A stretch of 64,000 nt of DNA from Idiomarina sp. (GTDB lineage Bacteria > Pseudomonadota > Gammaproteobacteria > Enterobacterales > Alteromonadaceae). The DNA lies in assembly GCA_022565355.1 (NCBI GenBank), contig JAIUMU010000001.1, positions 186,001-250,000 of the forward strand, in the 5' to 3' direction. The notes beneath the pieces are model-generated. The model was not told where the DNA came from. It made no database searches and was given only the letters and a program-made list of their open reading frames with translations. Numbering within the stretch: the stretch's first letter is position 1; every line of letters begins with the position of its first letter. Of this stretch, positions 23,093 to 34,050 are shown piece by piece. The translations under genes and the position numbers were made by a program.

Positions 23093-23163
23093 GGTAACAG
23101 CGATTCAATAACTGTATGAATGGCCAAGAATAGATAACCAGAACACCAGCAACGAGGAACCAC

Positions 23164-23913
23164 ATGCGAATTTTGCTAAGTAATGATGATGGCGTGAGAG
23201 CGCCTGGATTAGCGGCATTGTATAAGGCGTTATCAAAGCTAGCTGAGGTAACTGTTATCGCCCCTGACCGTAATTGTTCTGGTGCGAGTAACTCGTTAAC
23301 GTTGCACAACCCGTTACGGGTTGAGCAGCTAGAAAATGGCTTCTTTTCTGTGAACGGCACGCCAACAGATTGTGTGCATATTGGCACCAACTCGCCCTTG
23401 GGCGATGCACCAGATTTAGTGGTTTCGGGAATTAACGATGCGCCGAATATGGGGGATGATGTTATCTATTCGGGCACTGTAGCCGCAGCAACAGAAGGGC
23501 GCTTTGTAGGCTTACCCGCAATCGCGGTTTCGATGGGTGAACATGGCCATGATTATTATGATACAGCCGCGCAAGTTGTGGCTGATTTGATTGTGAAGCT
23601 ACAAAAACAGCCGCTTGAATCTGATTTCGTATTGAATGTGAATGTACCGTACTTACCGTATAGCGAGCTTAAAGGCACAGTGCTTACTCGGCTAGGGCGG
23701 CGTCATCGTGCTGAACACATGGTGCGTGGTAGTGATCCATGGGGTAGAGAGATATTCTGGTATGGCCCAGTTGGGCCGCAGCGAGATGATGGCCCGGGTA
23801 CTGATTTTGCAGCGGTACGCGATGGCTATGTATCGATAACACCGTTAACTGTTGATATGACAGCGAACGATGATCAACAACGTGTGCAAGAGTGGTTAGA
23901 TATACCAAAATGA
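23164..23913 (+). CDS. surE: 5'/3'-nucleotidase SurE
   Basis: A survival protein of 249 residues. SurE is a metal-dependent nucleotidase and exopolyphosphatase. The metal-binding aspartates are in ILLSNDDG (residues 4-11). [30 protein letters not shown] and the C-terminal YVSITPL are typical. GAGGA lies before ATG 23164. The stop overlaps the pcm start. Confidence 0.97.
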   Translation: MRILLSNDDGVRAPGLAALYKALSKLAEVTVIAPDRNCSGASNSLTLHNPLRVEQLENGFFSVNGTPTDCVHIGTNSPLGDAPDLVVSGINDAPNMGDDVIYSGTVAAATEGRFVGLPAIAVSMGEHGHDYYDTAAQVVADLIVKLQKQPLESDFVLNVNVPYLPYSELKGTVLTRLGRRHRAEHMVRGSDPWGREIFWYGPVGPQRDDGPGTDFAAVRDGYVSITPLTVDMTANDDQQRVQEWLDIPK

Positions 23914-24551
23914 GAGTGAATAATTTCCAGGGAATGGCGCGCCGTTTGGTGCAGCGATTACGTAGTTTAGGCATTACCGATGAAAAAGTTTTAGCGGTAA
24001 TGGAGCAATTGCCAAGACACGAATTTATGCCGGAATCGCTAGCACACCAAGCATATGAGAATAATGCTTTGCCGATTGGCAACGGCCAAACGATTTCGCA
24101 GCCCTATATGGTAGCCAGAATGACCAGTATGTTGCTGGAATCGTCTCCACAAACCGTATTAGAAATAGGCACAGGCTCTGGATATCAAACCGCAGTGTTG
24201 GCGCATTTAGTACCGCACGTATTTTCTGTGGAGCGGATTAGCGCCTTGCAATACCAAGCTAAGCGCCGGTTACAACGAATGGATCTGCATAATGTTGCGA
24301 TGCGCCATGGTGATGGTTGGCAAGGCTGGCCAAGTAAAGCGCCATTCGATGCCATCATCGTAACCGCAGCGGCTGCACAAATACCTAATGATTTACTGGA
24401 ACAATTAAGCCCTAACGGGGGTCGGTTAGTTATTCCCGTGGGCGAAAAAGAACAACAGCTATTGCTGATTGAGCGAAACGGTGATGAGTACAAAAGGCGC
24501 AATGAAGGAGCGGTGCGCTTTGTACCTTTACTGAAAGGGGACTTAGCGTAA
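23910..24551 (+). CDS. pcm: protein-L-isoaspartate O-methyltransferase
   Basis: A protein of 213 residues that methylates isoaspartyl residues in aged proteins using S-adenosylmethionine. It shows the conserved [16 protein letters not shown] and the SAM-binding motif [15 protein letters not shown], then [11 protein letters not shown] and RLVIPVG. ATG 23910 overlaps the surE stop (ATGA); a longer frame starts at GTG 23892. The surE-pcm-nlpD-rpoS order is the gammaproteobacterial standard. Confidence 0.95.
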   Translation: MRVNNFQGMARRLVQRLRSLGITDEKVLAVMEQLPRHEFMPESLAHQAYENNALPIGNGQTISQPYMVARMTSMLLESSPQTVLEIGTGSGYQTAVLAHLVPHVFSVERISALQYQAKRRLQRMDLHNVAMRHGDGWQGWPSKAPFDAIIVTAAAAQIPNDLLEQLSPNGGRLVIPVGEKEQQLLLIERNGDEYKRRNEGAVRFVPLLKGDLA

Positions 24552-24575
24552 AACACTAAGCACCTAGGAGGGGAC

Positions 24576-25451
24576 ATGGTAGCAGGTTGGTTACGTAAGT
24601 TTGGAGTGCTGTTAGTAGCTGCAGGGATTGTTGGCTGCACGGCTCCACATGAACCTGCGCCGGTAGAAAATGTTTACCGTGGCCCTACGTTTCACAATTA
24701 TGAACGCGCCTCACTGAGTGGTGATGTATATGAAGTTCAGCGTGGCGACACGCTTTACACCATTGCCTTTCGCGCCAATCAAGATTTGCGCGATATTGCG
24801 CAAATCAATAACCTTTCTGCACCTTATACAATTTTAGTTGGCCAAAAGCTGCGCTTATCACCGCAGGGCGCAAGCACTCCTGTGGCAAACCACCGCACTA
24901 ACAACTCTGTTACAAATGATACAAATGTTATACAAGAGGGTGTTGCGTCCTCGCAATCTAGAGAGTATGGTAATACTACAGAAGCAGTAAAACCTGAAGC
25001 AAAACAAGCGCCTGCTCCAGCGCCAAGGGTGGTTTCACGGCCAGTAGCAGAACCGCAGCGGCGTATAGCAAATGATGAAGTGCGTTGGCAATGGCCGCAT
25101 CGAGGTACGTTGGTTAGGCGCTTCTCAAACCATGAAGTAGGTGGGAAAGGGATAGAGTTCAATGGCAATCGGGGAGACCCAGTAGTTGCCGCTGCCGCAG
25201 GGCGAGTTGTATATGTAGGTAGTGCGCTACGTGGATATGGTCGATTAATCATATTGAAACATAATGATGATTTCATAACCGCGTATGGGCATAACGATGA
25301 TCTGCTAGTGCAGGAACAGCAATGGGTTGAAGCGGGTCAGCAAATCGCCACGATGGGAAGTAGTGGTAGAGATGATGTGCGGTTAAGGTTTGAATTGCGA
25401 TTTCGAGGTAACTCGGTAAATCCGGAAAATTATTTACCGCGAAATCGTTAG
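24576..25451 (+). CDS. nlpD: murein hydrolase activator lipoprotein NlpD
   Basis: A lipoprotein of 291 residues. The signal peptide ends in the lipobox IVGC (Cys at about 21), then a LysM domain (YEVQRGDTLYTIAFR, about 49-92), a low-complexity linker, and a C-terminal LytM/M23 domain (about 175-290). The zinc-binding residues of active LytM are replaced (GIEFNG for HxxxD, RLRFEL for HxH), so it is probably inactive as a peptidase and, as in E. coli, activates the amidase AmiC at the septum. AGGAGG precedes ATG 24576. In E. coli the main rpoS promoter lies inside nlpD; I did not identify it here. Confidence 0.95.
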   Translation: MVAGWLRKFGVLLVAAGIVGCTAPHEPAPVENVYRGPTFHNYERASLSGDVYEVQRGDTLYTIAFRANQDLRDIAQINNLSAPYTILVGQKLRLSPQGASTPVANHRTNNSVTNDTNVIQEGVASSQSREYGNTTEAVKPEAKQAPAPAPRVVSRPVAEPQRRIANDEVRWQWPHRGTLVRRFSNHEVGGKGIEFNGNRGDPVVAAAAGRVVYVGSALRGYGRLIILKHNDDFITAYGHNDDLLVQEQQWVEAGQQIATMGSSGRDDVRLRFELRFRGNSVNPENYLPRNR

Positions 25452-25490
25452 CATGGAGCAATTAGCAAGCAGTATATGGGAGTGTGGTGC

Positions 25491-26489
25491 ATGCGTGATA
25501 AAGATGAGCAATCAACGAGTACTGAAGATGTTGCTGAAGACACTGAGGACCTAGAATTCTCAGGGGATGAAACAACATTGGCTGATAAAGATCGAGAAGA
25601 AATTGATGCTGAACTTGAAGAAGCGTTGGCTTCGAAAGTAAAGTATCAACGCAAGCTTGATGCCACTCAAATGTACTTAAATGAAATTGGTTTTTCGCCC
25701 CTACTAACCGCTGAAGAAGAAGTTTTCTTCTCGCGTAAAGCCCTGAAAGGTGATGTAAAAGCACGTCAGCGCATGATTGAAAGTAACCTGCGCCTAGTGG
25801 TGAAAATTGCCCGTCGTTATAACAATCGTGGTCTTGCTCTTCTTGATTTAATTGAAGAAGGTAATTTAGGCCTCATACGCGCAGTAGAGAAGTTCGATCC
25901 AGAACGTGGTTTTCGCTTTTCTACCTACGCAACGTGGTGGATTCGGCAAACCATTGAACGCGCCATCATGAACCAAACCCGCACTATTCGTTTACCAATT
26001 CATGTGGTTAAAGAATTAAATATTTATTTGCGTGCAGCTCGAGAGCTAGCGCAAAAGTTAGAGCATGAACCTACCGCTGAAGATATTGCCCATAGCCTCA
26101 ATTTACCCGTAGAAGATGTGCATAAAATGCTGCGTTTGAATGAACGCATTGCTTCGGTAGACACGCCATTAGCGGGTGATGGTGAAAAAGGCTTACTCGA
26201 TATCATTGCCGATGAAACTGCCGGTGGGCCAGAGGGTATCTTGCAAAACGATGATTTGCGGGAACGCTTGTTGGGTTGGCTTGATGCGCTCAATGCCAAG
26301 CAAAAAGAGGTGTTAGCCCGCCGTTTCGGCTTATTAGGCTATGAACCCGCAACACTGGAAGATGTAGGTAAGGAGATCGGCCTTACCCGCGAACGAGTAA
26401 GGCAAATTCAAGTAGAAGCATTGCGGCGCTTGCGTGAAGTAATGATGCAAGAAGGCTTAAGCACCGATTCAGTGTTTTCAGACGATTAA
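25491..26489 (+). CDS. rpoS: RNA polymerase sigma factor RpoS
   Basis: The stationary-phase and general stress sigma factor, 332 residues. Regions 1.2 and 2 ([29 protein letters not shown], then [20 protein letters not shown]), region 3, and region 4 ([29 protein letters not shown]) are visible. ATG 25491 has GGGAG upstream and gives MRDKDEQ; an in-frame ATG at 25476 is less likely. The stop region overlaps the convergent mutS by 4 bases. Confidence 0.97.
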   Translation: MRDKDEQSTSTEDVAEDTEDLEFSGDETTLADKDREEIDAELEEALASKVKYQRKLDATQMYLNEIGFSPLLTAEEEVFFSRKALKGDVKARQRMIESNLRLVVKIARRYNNRGLALLDLIEEGNLGLIRAVEKFDPERGFRFSTYATWWIRQTIERAIMNQTRTIRLPIHVVKELNIYLRAARELAQKLEHEPTAEDIAHSLNLPVEDVHKMLRLNERIASVDTPLAGDGEKGLLDIIADETAGGPEGILQNDDLRERLLGWLDALNAKQKEVLARRFGLLGYEPATLEDVGKEIGLTRERVRQIQVEALRRLREVMMQEGLSTDSVFSDD

Positions 26490-29059
26490 TGTTGCTTACT
26501 AAGCTGGTAAAGTAGCTCCAACGCTTGTTTGGGGCTTAGCTCATCTGGATTGAGTTCATTTAATAGCGCGATGCGCGGATCAGCTGGGGCTGGCGCTGAT
26601 TCAATCGTTAGAGGCTCAAGCGCTAAGCTGGTCTGTTGTGCTACCGGTGCTTTATCTGCTGCAACACCATCACTCTTTTCTAAATTCGCCAAACACTCTT
26701 TAGCCCGCAACAATACCGGCTCTGGCACTCCAGCAAGGCGCGCAACTTGAATACCAAAACTGCGGCTCGCGGCACCTTCTTTCACATGATACAAAAAGGC
26801 GATGGTGTCGCCGTGTTCAACTGCATCTACATGCATATTCACGGTATTTCCGAGTTGCTCCGCAAGCTGAGTTAATTCGAAGTAATGGGTGGCAAATAAG
26901 CACATCGCACCACTACGGCTTAATGCTTCTGCACTGGCCCAAGCCAACGATAAACCATCGTAGGTAGATGTTCCTCGGCCAATTTCATCCATCAACACCA
27001 ACGAGTGCGCGGTAGCATTGTGCAAAATATTTGCCGTTTCGGTCATTTCTACCATAAAGGTTGAGCGGCCCGAGGCCAATTCGTCGGCGGCACCAATGCG
27101 AGTGAAGATGCGATCAACCGGGCCAATCCGCGCAGAACGAGCGGGCACGAAACAGCCAGTATGTGCCATTAACGTAATCAACGCGGTTTGCCGCATATAG
27201 GTAGATTTACCACCCATGTTAGGGCCGGTAATGATATGTAAACGGCGTTGTTGATCAAATTGCACAGCGTTGGCAATAAACGGTGTATCTGCAAACGCCT
27301 CAACTACAGGGTGGCGACCGTCTTCGATATGCAATTCGTTGGCAGCGGTGAACTGGGGCTGGCTGTAATTTAAGGTTATTGCGCGTTCAGCGAAGCAGCA
27401 GAACACATCGAGTTCGGCAAGTTGATATGCGCAAGCTTGGAGTTCACCTAAAGGCTGCTGCAGTTCATCCAGAACTGCTTGATACAACTGTTTTTCTAGC
27501 GCCAAAGCTTTGCTTTGGCTCTGTAACACCTGATCTTCAAAGGTTTTCAATTCAGGAATGATGTAGCGTTCGGCGTTTTTCAGAGTTTGCCTGCGCTGGT
27601 ATTCTGGCGGCACTTTATCAGCGGCAAGGCGGCTTAGCTCAATATAAAAGCCATGTACTTTGTTATAGCCGATTTTTAAATTGGCAATGCCTGTGCGTTG
27701 CCGCTCGCGCTCAGCAAGGGCTTCTAATTGTGCTGTACCGCCCGCGCTAAGCTCGCGAAATGCATCGAGCTCTGCGTTATAGCCTGTTCGAATCACATTA
27801 CCATCGCGAATCAGCACCGGCGGGTTGTCGTCTATGCTTTGGCAGAGCAGATGGTGATAATCACTAAATTCAGTAAATTCTGGCACGTGCGCGGTTAATT
27901 TAAAATCACGAAGGTGTTGGTTAATGTTAGGTAATAGTGATAACGCCGCTCGTAAGCGCGTTAAATCACGCGGGCGAGCGGTTTGTAATGCTACTCTTGA
28001 AAGGATCCGCTCTAGATCGCCAATGTCGCGCAAACATGATTGTAGTGCCGACCAAGCTTCGGAGCTTTTTAATAACGCTACGGTATCTAAGCGCTTTTGT
28101 AACCGTTTGGTGTCACGTAGTGGCCGATGTAACCAACGTTTCAATAGGCGGCTACCCATTGCCGTTTTAGTATAATCAAGTACTGCCGCCAAGGTATGGT
28201 TATCACCGCCTTGTAGATTGGTGGTTAATTCAAGATTACGGCGCGTAGCGCTATCCAAGTGAATGGCATCGCGGGCAAATTCCTGCTGAATACTCTGTAA
28301 ATGGGGCAGGGCTGAGCGTTGGGTGTCTTTAATGTACTGCAAAACACAACCTGCGGCGCCAATGCCGGGATGCTGTTTATCAAGGCCGAACCCGGATAAA
28401 TCGTGGGTGGCAAACTGGCGTAGTAAACTTTGCTCAGCACTATCACTACTAAATTCCCACTCAGGTCGCCGGCGTAACCCTTTAATCGTTTTTGCTGGTG
28501 CTGGCAGTTGCAGTGATTCGGGGTAAAGTAACTCCGCGGGCTGTAAACGTTCGAGCTCACTCAGTAATGCATCCGTGTTCGCTAGTGCGGCTACAAAGAA
28601 ACGGCCACTGCTGATATCTGCCCCGGCCAAGCCCCAGCGTTCATCGGTATGCTGGCAAATAGCCACTAATAAGTTTTCGCGCGCGGGCTCTAGTAACGCC
28701 TCATCGCTCACGGTGCCAGGAGTTACAATGCGTACTACTTTGCGATCTACTGGCCCTTTACTGGTAGCTGGATCGCCAACTTGCTCGCAAATGGCAACCG
28801 ATTCGCCAAGCTTAATTAATCGTGCAAGGTAGCCCTCTACTGCGTGATAAGGTACGCCCGCCATAGGAATAGGATTACCGCCAGAGCTGCCGCGCTGAGT
28901 TAGGGTAATATCGAGAAGATCTGCCGCGCGTTGCGCATCATCATAAAACAACTCATAAAAATCACCCATGCGATAAAACAACAGAATGTTTGGATGCTCA
29001 GCTTTGAGCGCCAAATACTGTTGCATCATTGGCGTGTGTTGAGGTGTTGGCTGTGGCAT
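26486..29059 (-). CDS. mutS: DNA mismatch repair protein MutS
   Basis: A mismatch-recognition ATPase of 857 residues from the chosen start. The mismatch-reading loop is in [17 protein letters not shown] (Phe and Glu of FYE). The C-terminal ATPase has Walker [22 protein letters not shown] and the signature region [13 protein letters not shown]. The frame is open to ATG 29095, adding a Pro/Arg/Thr repeat. ATG 29059 has AAGGA about 11 bases upstream and gives a length close to E. coli (853). It is convergent with rpoS. Confidence 0.96.
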   Translation of the reverse strand: MPQPTPQHTPMMQQYLALKAEHPNILLFYRMGDFYELFYDDAQRAADLLDITLTQRGSSGGNPIPMAGVPYHAVEGYLARLIKLGESVAICEQVGDPATSKGPVDRKVVRIVTPGTVSDEALLEPARENLLVAICQHTDERWGLAGADISSGRFFVAALANTDALLSELERLQPAELLYPESLQLPAPAKTIKGLRRRPEWEFSSDSAEQSLLRQFATHDLSGFGLDKQHPGIGAAGCVLQYIKDTQRSALPHLQSIQQEFARDAIHLDSATRRNLELTTNLQGGDNHTLAAVLDYTKTAMGSRLLKRWLHRPLRDTKRLQKRLDTVALLKSSEAWSALQSCLRDIGDLERILSRVALQTARPRDLTRLRAALSLLPNINQHLRDFKLTAHVPEFTEFSDYHHLLCQSIDDNPPVLIRDGNVIRTGYNAELDAFRELSAGGTAQLEALAERERQRTGIANLKIGYNKVHGFYIELSRLAADKVPPEYQRRQTLKNAERYIIPELKTFEDQVLQSQSKALALEKQLYQAVLDELQQPLGELQACAYQLAELDVFCCFAERAITLNYSQPQFTAANELHIEDGRHPVVEAFADTPFIANAVQFDQQRRLHIITGPNMGGKSTYMRQTALITLMAHTGCFVPARSARIGPVDRIFTRIGAADELASGRSTFMVEMTETANILHNATAHSLVLMDEIGRGTSTYDGLSLAWASAEALSRSGAMCLFATHYFELTQLAEQLGNTVNMHVDAVEHGDTIAFLYHVKEGAASRSFGIQVARLAGVPEPVLLRAKECLANLEKSDGVAADKAPVAQQTSLALEPLTIESAPAPADPRIALLNELNPDELSPKQALELLYQLSKQH

Positions 29060-29270
29060 TCGTTTTGGCGTCCTTTTCGGTGTTCTTGGCGGCATTCTGC
29101 GAGGGTAGAGTGCCCTTATTTTTTCGTTATAATTTTATCGGCCATGGCAATCGCGCCATGTTGCTTCTACATGATCCAATTTTCAGCTACAAATGCCAAG
29201 TATAAATTCGCAATCATTATGAACCTTAGATATTCTTAAACGAAATGAGTGTGCAAGTAGGGAGTGATTT

Positions 29271-29777
29271 ATGGAAGCAAACGCAGTACACGGCTCGGCA
29301 ATCGAGAACTTAGTGCAAGAAATGGCCTCGCTCTTAACCGCAAAACAGTTTCGTTTAGCTACTGCTGAATCTTGCAGTGGTGGTGGCATTGCTAGCGCGT
29401 GCACCGATTTATCAGGAAGCTCGGCATGGTTTACAGGCGGAATTGTAAGTTACAGCAACCAAGTAAAGCAACAACTGCTCCAAGTGCCCGAGAGCGTTAT
29501 CACTAGCTATGGTGCGGTATCGGCCGAGTGCGCAGCAGCAATGGCAACCGGCGCGATGCGCGCACTGGCTACCGATGTTGCGGTGAGTACTACCGGTATC
29601 GCAGGGCCTACTGGTGGCTCGAGCGAGAAACCAGTTGGTATGGTGTGTTTTGGTATTGCTACTGCGAATAACACATGGACCGATATCCAGTACTTTACCG
29701 GTGACCGCTACCAAGTGCGGCAGCAAACCATTGCTCATGCACTCACTTTACTGGTTAATCAACTTAATGATTTATAA
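29271..29777 (+). CDS. pncC: nicotinamide-nucleotide amidohydrolase PncC (CinA C-terminal family)
   Basis: A protein of 168 residues that deamidates NMN to nicotinate mononucleotide and so recycles NAD by-products such as those of DNA ligase. It shows ATAESCSGGGIASACTD, SYSNQVKQQLLQV, GAVSAECAAAMA and TGIAGPTGG. It is the stand-alone form without the N-terminal CinA domain. GGAG precedes ATG 29271. The mutS/pncC/recA arrangement is common in this order. Confidence 0.95.
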   Translation: MEANAVHGSAIENLVQEMASLLTAKQFRLATAESCSGGGIASACTDLSGSSAWFTGGIVSYSNQVKQQLLQVPESVITSYGAVSAECAAAMATGAMRALATDVAVSTTGIAGPTGGSSEKPVGMVCFGIATANNTWTDIQYFTGDRYQVRQQTIAHALTLLVNQLNDL

Positions 29778-29827
29778 GAACTTTATAAAATAAATCAGTT
29801 TTTTTTGTAAGAAATCGCCAAACCTAC

Positions 29828-29855
29828 TTGATACTGTATGTATCCACAGTATACT
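29828..29855 (+). promoter_or_regulatory. recA: recA promoter with embedded LexA (SOS) box
   Basis: A -35 TTGATA (29828-29833) and a -10 TATACT (29850-29855) are 16 bases apart. Between and overlapping them is a perfect LexA site, CTGT-N8-ACAG (29834-29849; full 20-base box 29832-29851). The same geometry is known for E. coli recA. LexA binding would block RNA polymerase directly. Confidence 0.93.
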
Positions 29856-29890
29856 ACTGGTTATCAACTGCAAAGAATTTGGAGCTAAGC

Positions 29891-30940
29891 ATGAGTGTTA
29901 ATGAAAACAAGCAAAAAGCGTTAACCGCAGCCCTAGGGCAAATCGAGCGTCAATTTGGTAAAGGCGCAATTATGCGGTTAGGCGATAACCGAGCAATGGA
30001 TATTGAAGCCATTTCAACGGGCTCGTTAAGCCTTGATATCGCACTTGGCATTGGTGGCTTACCTTGTGGTCGGGTGATTGAAGTATATGGCCCAGAATCG
30101 AGTGGTAAAACAACATTAACGTTACAGGTTATTGCTGAAGCGCAACGCATGGGTAAAACCTGTGCCTTTGTTGATGCGGAACATGCACTAGATCCTATTT
30201 ATGCAGAGAAACTTGGCGTTAATATTAACGATCTATTAGTTTCCCAGCCAGATACAGGTGAACAAGCGCTAGAAATTTGCGATATGTTAGTTCGCTCAGC
30301 AGCAGTAGATGTAATTGTTGTCGATTCAGTTGCTGCACTTACTCCAAAAGCGGAAATTGAAGGCGAGATGGGTGATTCCCATATGGGCTTACAAGCCCGT
30401 TTAATGTCACAAGCATTGCGTAAGCTTACAGCGAATATTAAAAAATCAAATACCATGTGTATTTTCATTAACCAAATTCGTATGAAAATTGGGGTAATGT
30501 TCGGTAACCCTGAAACCACTACTGGTGGTAATGCATTGAAGTTTTACGCCTCGGTTCGTTTAGACATTCGCCGCACTGGCGCGCTTAAAGAGGGTGATGA
30601 GATTGTTGGTAACGAAACCCGTGTGAAAGTAGTGAAGAACAAGGTTGCGCCACCATTTAAGCAAGCAGACTTCCAGATTATGTATGGTAGCGGCATTTCG
30701 AAAGAGGGTGAGCTGATTGATCTTGGTGTAAAACATAAAATTGTTGAAAAAGCTGGTGCTTGGTACAGCTATAAAGGCGATAAGATTGGCCAAGGTAAAG
30801 CAAATTCAATGAGCTATTTGCGTGAAAATAAAAATATCTCTGCAGAAATTGAAAAGATCCTACGTGATATGTTGTTGCTTAAACCGGTGCCAGCTGAAGA
30901 TGATCCAGCGCTTACAACTCCGGCAGAAATTGAAGAGTAA
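29891..30940 (+). CDS. recA: recombinase RecA
   Basis: A protein of 349 residues for strand exchange and LexA coprotease activity. Walker A is GPESSGKT (about 67-74). [19 protein letters not shown] and the MAW-type [27 protein letters not shown] region follow. The frame opens at TTG 29828, inside the promoter; ATG 29891 has TTTGGAG upstream and gives the standard start. recX, usually next, is not there; a terminator follows instead. Confidence 0.99.
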   Translation: MSVNENKQKALTAALGQIERQFGKGAIMRLGDNRAMDIEAISTGSLSLDIALGIGGLPCGRVIEVYGPESSGKTTLTLQVIAEAQRMGKTCAFVDAEHALDPIYAEKLGVNINDLLVSQPDTGEQALEICDMLVRSAAVDVIVVDSVAALTPKAEIEGEMGDSHMGLQARLMSQALRKLTANIKKSNTMCIFINQIRMKIGVMFGNPETTTGGNALKFYASVRLDIRRTGALKEGDEIVGNETRVKVVKNKVAPPFKQADFQIMYGSGISKEGELIDLGVKHKIVEKAGAWYSYKGDKIGQGKANSMSYLRENKNISAEIEKILRDMLLLKPVPAEDDPALTTPAEIEE

Positions 30941-30970
30941 CCTTACGTTTTAAACAGAATATTTCGCATG

Positions 30971-31012
30971 AAAACCGCTTTTATAGCTTAGTTGCTGTAG
31001 GGCGGTTTTTTT
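30971..31012 (+). terminator. rho-independent terminator of recA
   Basis: AAAACCGC (30971-30978) pairs with GCGGTTTT (31002-31009), with T-rich sequence after the stem. It lies 30 bases after the recA stop. The loop is long (23 bases). Confidence 0.7.
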
Positions 31013-31108
31013 ATTTCTGTACAGTGCGCTAAGTGCTAGATGCTAGCTGCTGTTTATGCCATTCTTTATAGCTCTCAATTTATTATTGTTACGTTAGGTG
31101 AAATAACC

Positions 31109-32935
31109 ATGAAAAGTGTTTGCAGTTCTTCCCTAGGTGGGTTTCGAGCCATGCTTATCGGTGTGCTCTCGATTTTGTTCGTTGCGGCGTGCACTCCGCA
31201 ATCCACGCAACCGAGTGAACGGCAGGTTGCACAGTGGGTTGAACAGTTAAATGCAATTTATGACGAATACTTTCAGGCAAGCTTAGAACTGGAACCCCTG
31301 CGTGCTACCTATCTAGGTGAGCACAAATACAATAATCTGCTCCCAGATACTCTTAGTAGTGAACACCGTGAGCGGGTGCGAATGCTTGAAGAGGAATACC
31401 TCGCTAGCGTGCAACGATTCGAATTTGCATACTTGCCGGAAGAGGCGCAATTGAGCTATCAGATTTTTGTTCGCGATCGGGAAATGGCGCTCATGGCGCT
31501 AGAGCATCCAGTTCACTTAATGCCACTCAATCAGTTTTACAATATTGCCAATCAACTCGCTATTTTGGGATCGGGTACCTCTGCGCAGCCATTTCAAACC
31601 GCCCAAGATTACAGTATGTGGGCTGAACGTATGCGGGCGATACCAAAGGTGATTGCTGGTGTGATTCGGAATATGGAAGAGGGCATGGCGCAAGAAGTGG
31701 TGCAGCCCCGGGTGCTAATGGAGCGCGCGCTAGATCAAATTGCGGCGCATTTGGTAGATGATTTAACCGATAGTTTATTTTATCAGCCGATTCATACCAT
31801 GCCGGAAACATTTAGTGAGCAAGAGGTACTGTATTTTAGTGAATTATACGCAAACCTGATAACCGAAACGGTATTACCGGCCTATCAAGCCTTACATGAC
31901 TTTGTGCGTGATGAATACATGCCAGCAGCTCGCGTAGATAGTTATGGTATTGGAGCGCTTCCTGGGGGCCAGGAATGGTATGCCTATAACGTACGTTGGC
32001 GTACCACTACGGATTTAACAGCAGAGGAAATCCATGCGATTGGCGAACGGGAAGTAGCGCGTATTCAAGATAACATTAAAACGGTGATGCACGAGGTTGG
32101 CTTTACCGGCACTTTAGATGAGTTTTTTGCGTTTACTCGTGATGATGAGCAATTTCATTATGCTAGCCGTGAGGAAATGTTGGAGGATTATCGTGCCTTC
32201 GCTCGCGCGGTAGAAGAAACAAGCGAGCTATTATTTTTCCCGGAGATGTTACCGAAAGCTGATTATGAAATTCGGGCAGTGGAGGAGTTTAGAGAGCGCA
32301 GCGCCAGTTCAGGAAGCTATTCTGTACCATCAGAAGACGGCTCAAGGCCCGGTATATTTTACCTCAACACCTATAATTTACCGGCCCGGCCCACTTGGGC
32401 GAAGGCTGCTTTAACCTTACACGAAGCGGTACCAGGCCATCATTACCAACTAGCATTGCAGCGAGAAATGGATTCACTGCCACCGTTTCGCAAGTTTGGC
32501 GGCGAAACGGCATTTATTGAAGGTTGGGGATTATATGCGGAATCACTTGGTGATGAACTGGGTGTGTATGGCCCATATGATCGGTACGGTGCGAATATTG
32601 CTGAGTTGTGGCGCGCTATTCGTTTAGTAGTGGATACGGGGATTCATGCTAAGGGCTGGAGCCGCCAGCAAGTGCTTGATTACATGTACGCCAATGCACC
32701 CGTAGCAGAAGCCCGCGCGGTTTCCGAGGCGGAGCGTTTTATGGCGTTACCGGGTCAAGCTTTAGCGTACAAAATTGGCCAATTAAAGATTCGTGAGTTG
32801 CGTAATTACGCTGAGTATGAACTGGGCGATAATTTTGATGTGAGAGAGTTTCATCGCCAAGTGCTGCGGCATGGTTCGTTGCCGCTTTCAGTGTTAGAAA
32901 CGCAGATTCACCAATGGGTTGCCCAGCAAGGTTAG
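31109..32935 (+). CDS. DUF885 family lipoprotein, probable zinc metallopeptidase
   Basis: A protein of 608 residues. A lipoprotein signal peptide ends in the lipobox VAAC at about 28-31. The body is mostly helical and carries the DUF885 signature LHEAVPGHHYQLALQ, with His, Glu and His expected to bind zinc, and EGWGLYAESLGDELG downstream. Members are predicted or known peptidases. The frame opens at 31040, but ATG 31109 gives the signal peptide and has AGGTG upstream. It probably works at the outer or inner membrane on peptides. Substrate is unknown. Confidence 0.88.
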   Translation: MKSVCSSSLGGFRAMLIGVLSILFVAACTPQSTQPSERQVAQWVEQLNAIYDEYFQASLELEPLRATYLGEHKYNNLLPDTLSSEHRERVRMLEEEYLASVQRFEFAYLPEEAQLSYQIFVRDREMALMALEHPVHLMPLNQFYNIANQLAILGSGTSAQPFQTAQDYSMWAERMRAIPKVIAGVIRNMEEGMAQEVVQPRVLMERALDQIAAHLVDDLTDSLFYQPIHTMPETFSEQEVLYFSELYANLITETVLPAYQALHDFVRDEYMPAARVDSYGIGALPGGQEWYAYNVRWRTTTDLTAEEIHAIGEREVARIQDNIKTVMHEVGFTGTLDEFFAFTRDDEQFHYASREEMLEDYRAFARAVEETSELLFFPEMLPKADYEIRAVEEFRERSASSGSYSVPSEDGSRPGIFYLNTYNLPARPTWAKAALTLHEAVPGHHYQLALQREMDSLPPFRKFGGETAFIEGWGLYAESLGDELGVYGPYDRYGANIAELWRAIRLVVDTGIHAKGWSRQQVLDYMYANAPVAEARAVSEAERFMALPGQALAYKIGQLKIRELRNYAEYELGDNFDVREFHRQVLRHGSLPLSVLETQIHQWVAQQG

Positions 32936-32957
32936 AGTATCTCGAGGATAACGATAG

Positions 32958-33950
32958 ATGAATGATTTAGTAGTTGGTGTTGCATTAGGCTCTGGAGCAG
33001 CGCGGGGCTGGGCGCATATTGGGGTGCTTAAAGCACTGGAAGATATGGGCATTAAGATTAATGTTATTGCGGGAACATCCATTGGTTCATTAATTGGTGG
33101 TGCTTATGCGGCAGGTAAACTTGATGAGCTGGAAGAATGGGTACGAGCTATGGATCGTTGGGCCGTATTCAACCTCCTCGACATCGGTTTTTCAAGTGGT
33201 GGCATGGTGGCCGGGGAGCGTGTTTTTAATCATGCCCGTGAACGATTCGGCTCAATGAAGGTAGAAAATTTAAAACGCAAGTATGCGGCGATTGCTACTG
33301 ATTTGTATACTGGGAAGGAAATTTGGTTGCGCAAGGGAGATTTATTTGATGTTGCGCGGGCAAGTTGTGCAATGCCCGGGGTGTTATCGCCAAAATCGTT
33401 AAACGGACGTTGGTTAGTAGATGGTGCGTTGGTAAACCCGGTACCGGTATCCCTGGCGCGTGCGCTTGAAGCTGATTTTGTGATTGCGGTGCATTTAAAC
33501 TCACAGGTGCATGTAGATCCGAATGAACCTGCCCATAATTTATCACCGGAAGCAGCAGATGGTGGTGCGGCTATAGCAGCGAAGGAATATATCGACGCTG
33601 ACGACGAAGAGCAGGGCTTATTCCAGAACTTTTTAGCCCGCAGCCAAAACTACATGGACCAAATGCGCACGAAGTTTGCTCGAACACCAAAATCTCCGAG
33701 TATGTTAGGAGTGATGGCCGGCTCTATCGATATCATGCAGGAACGGATTACTAAAGCCCGTATGGCCGGAGATCCGCCAGATATTTTGGTACAGCCCAAG
33801 CTGGGCGATATAGGTTTGTTGGAGTTTGATCGTGGCTCACACGCAATCGATTTAGGTTATGAAACCACAATGCGCATGAAAGAAGTAATCTTAGATGAAT
33901 TGCGTATTATGAAAAAACGCCGTAACGGTGGGCCAAGAGCTAGCAACTAG
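32958..33950 (+). CDS. rssA: patatin-like phospholipase, RssA type
   Basis: A protein of 330 residues. The patatin features are the oxyanion loop GSGAARGWAHIG, the nucleophile elbow GTSIG (serine near residue 40) and the Asp of the dyad in VDGALVNPVPV. Closest in layout to E. coli RssA (301 residues), with a longer C-terminus. No signal peptide is visible. The physiological lipid substrate is unknown. GAGGA lies before the ATG. It follows the DUF885 gene after 22 bases and is probably co-transcribed. Confidence 0.85.
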   Translation: MNDLVVGVALGSGAARGWAHIGVLKALEDMGIKINVIAGTSIGSLIGGAYAAGKLDELEEWVRAMDRWAVFNLLDIGFSSGGMVAGERVFNHARERFGSMKVENLKRKYAAIATDLYTGKEIWLRKGDLFDVARASCAMPGVLSPKSLNGRWLVDGALVNPVPVSLARALEADFVIAVHLNSQVHVDPNEPAHNLSPEAADGGAAIAAKEYIDADDEEQGLFQNFLARSQNYMDQMRTKFARTPKSPSMLGVMAGSIDIMQERITKARMAGDPPDILVQPKLGDIGLLEFDRGSHAIDLGYETTMRMKEVILDELRIMKKRRNGGPRASN

Positions 33951-33992
33951 GTAAGTAGCAAAAGCGAGCATATTGCGCTCACTTAACAATAT

Positions 33993-34029
33993 AAAAAAGG
34001 CACCAACTTCTGAAGTTGGTGCCTTTTTC
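33993..34029. terminator. bidirectional terminator between the rssA-like gene and putP
   Basis: An inverted repeat (GGCACCAACTTC with GAAGTTGGTGCC) has A-runs before and T-runs after, between two convergent genes. The loop is very tight. Confidence 0.88.
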
Positions 34030-34050
34030 ATAAACGTAATACTCGGCTGC

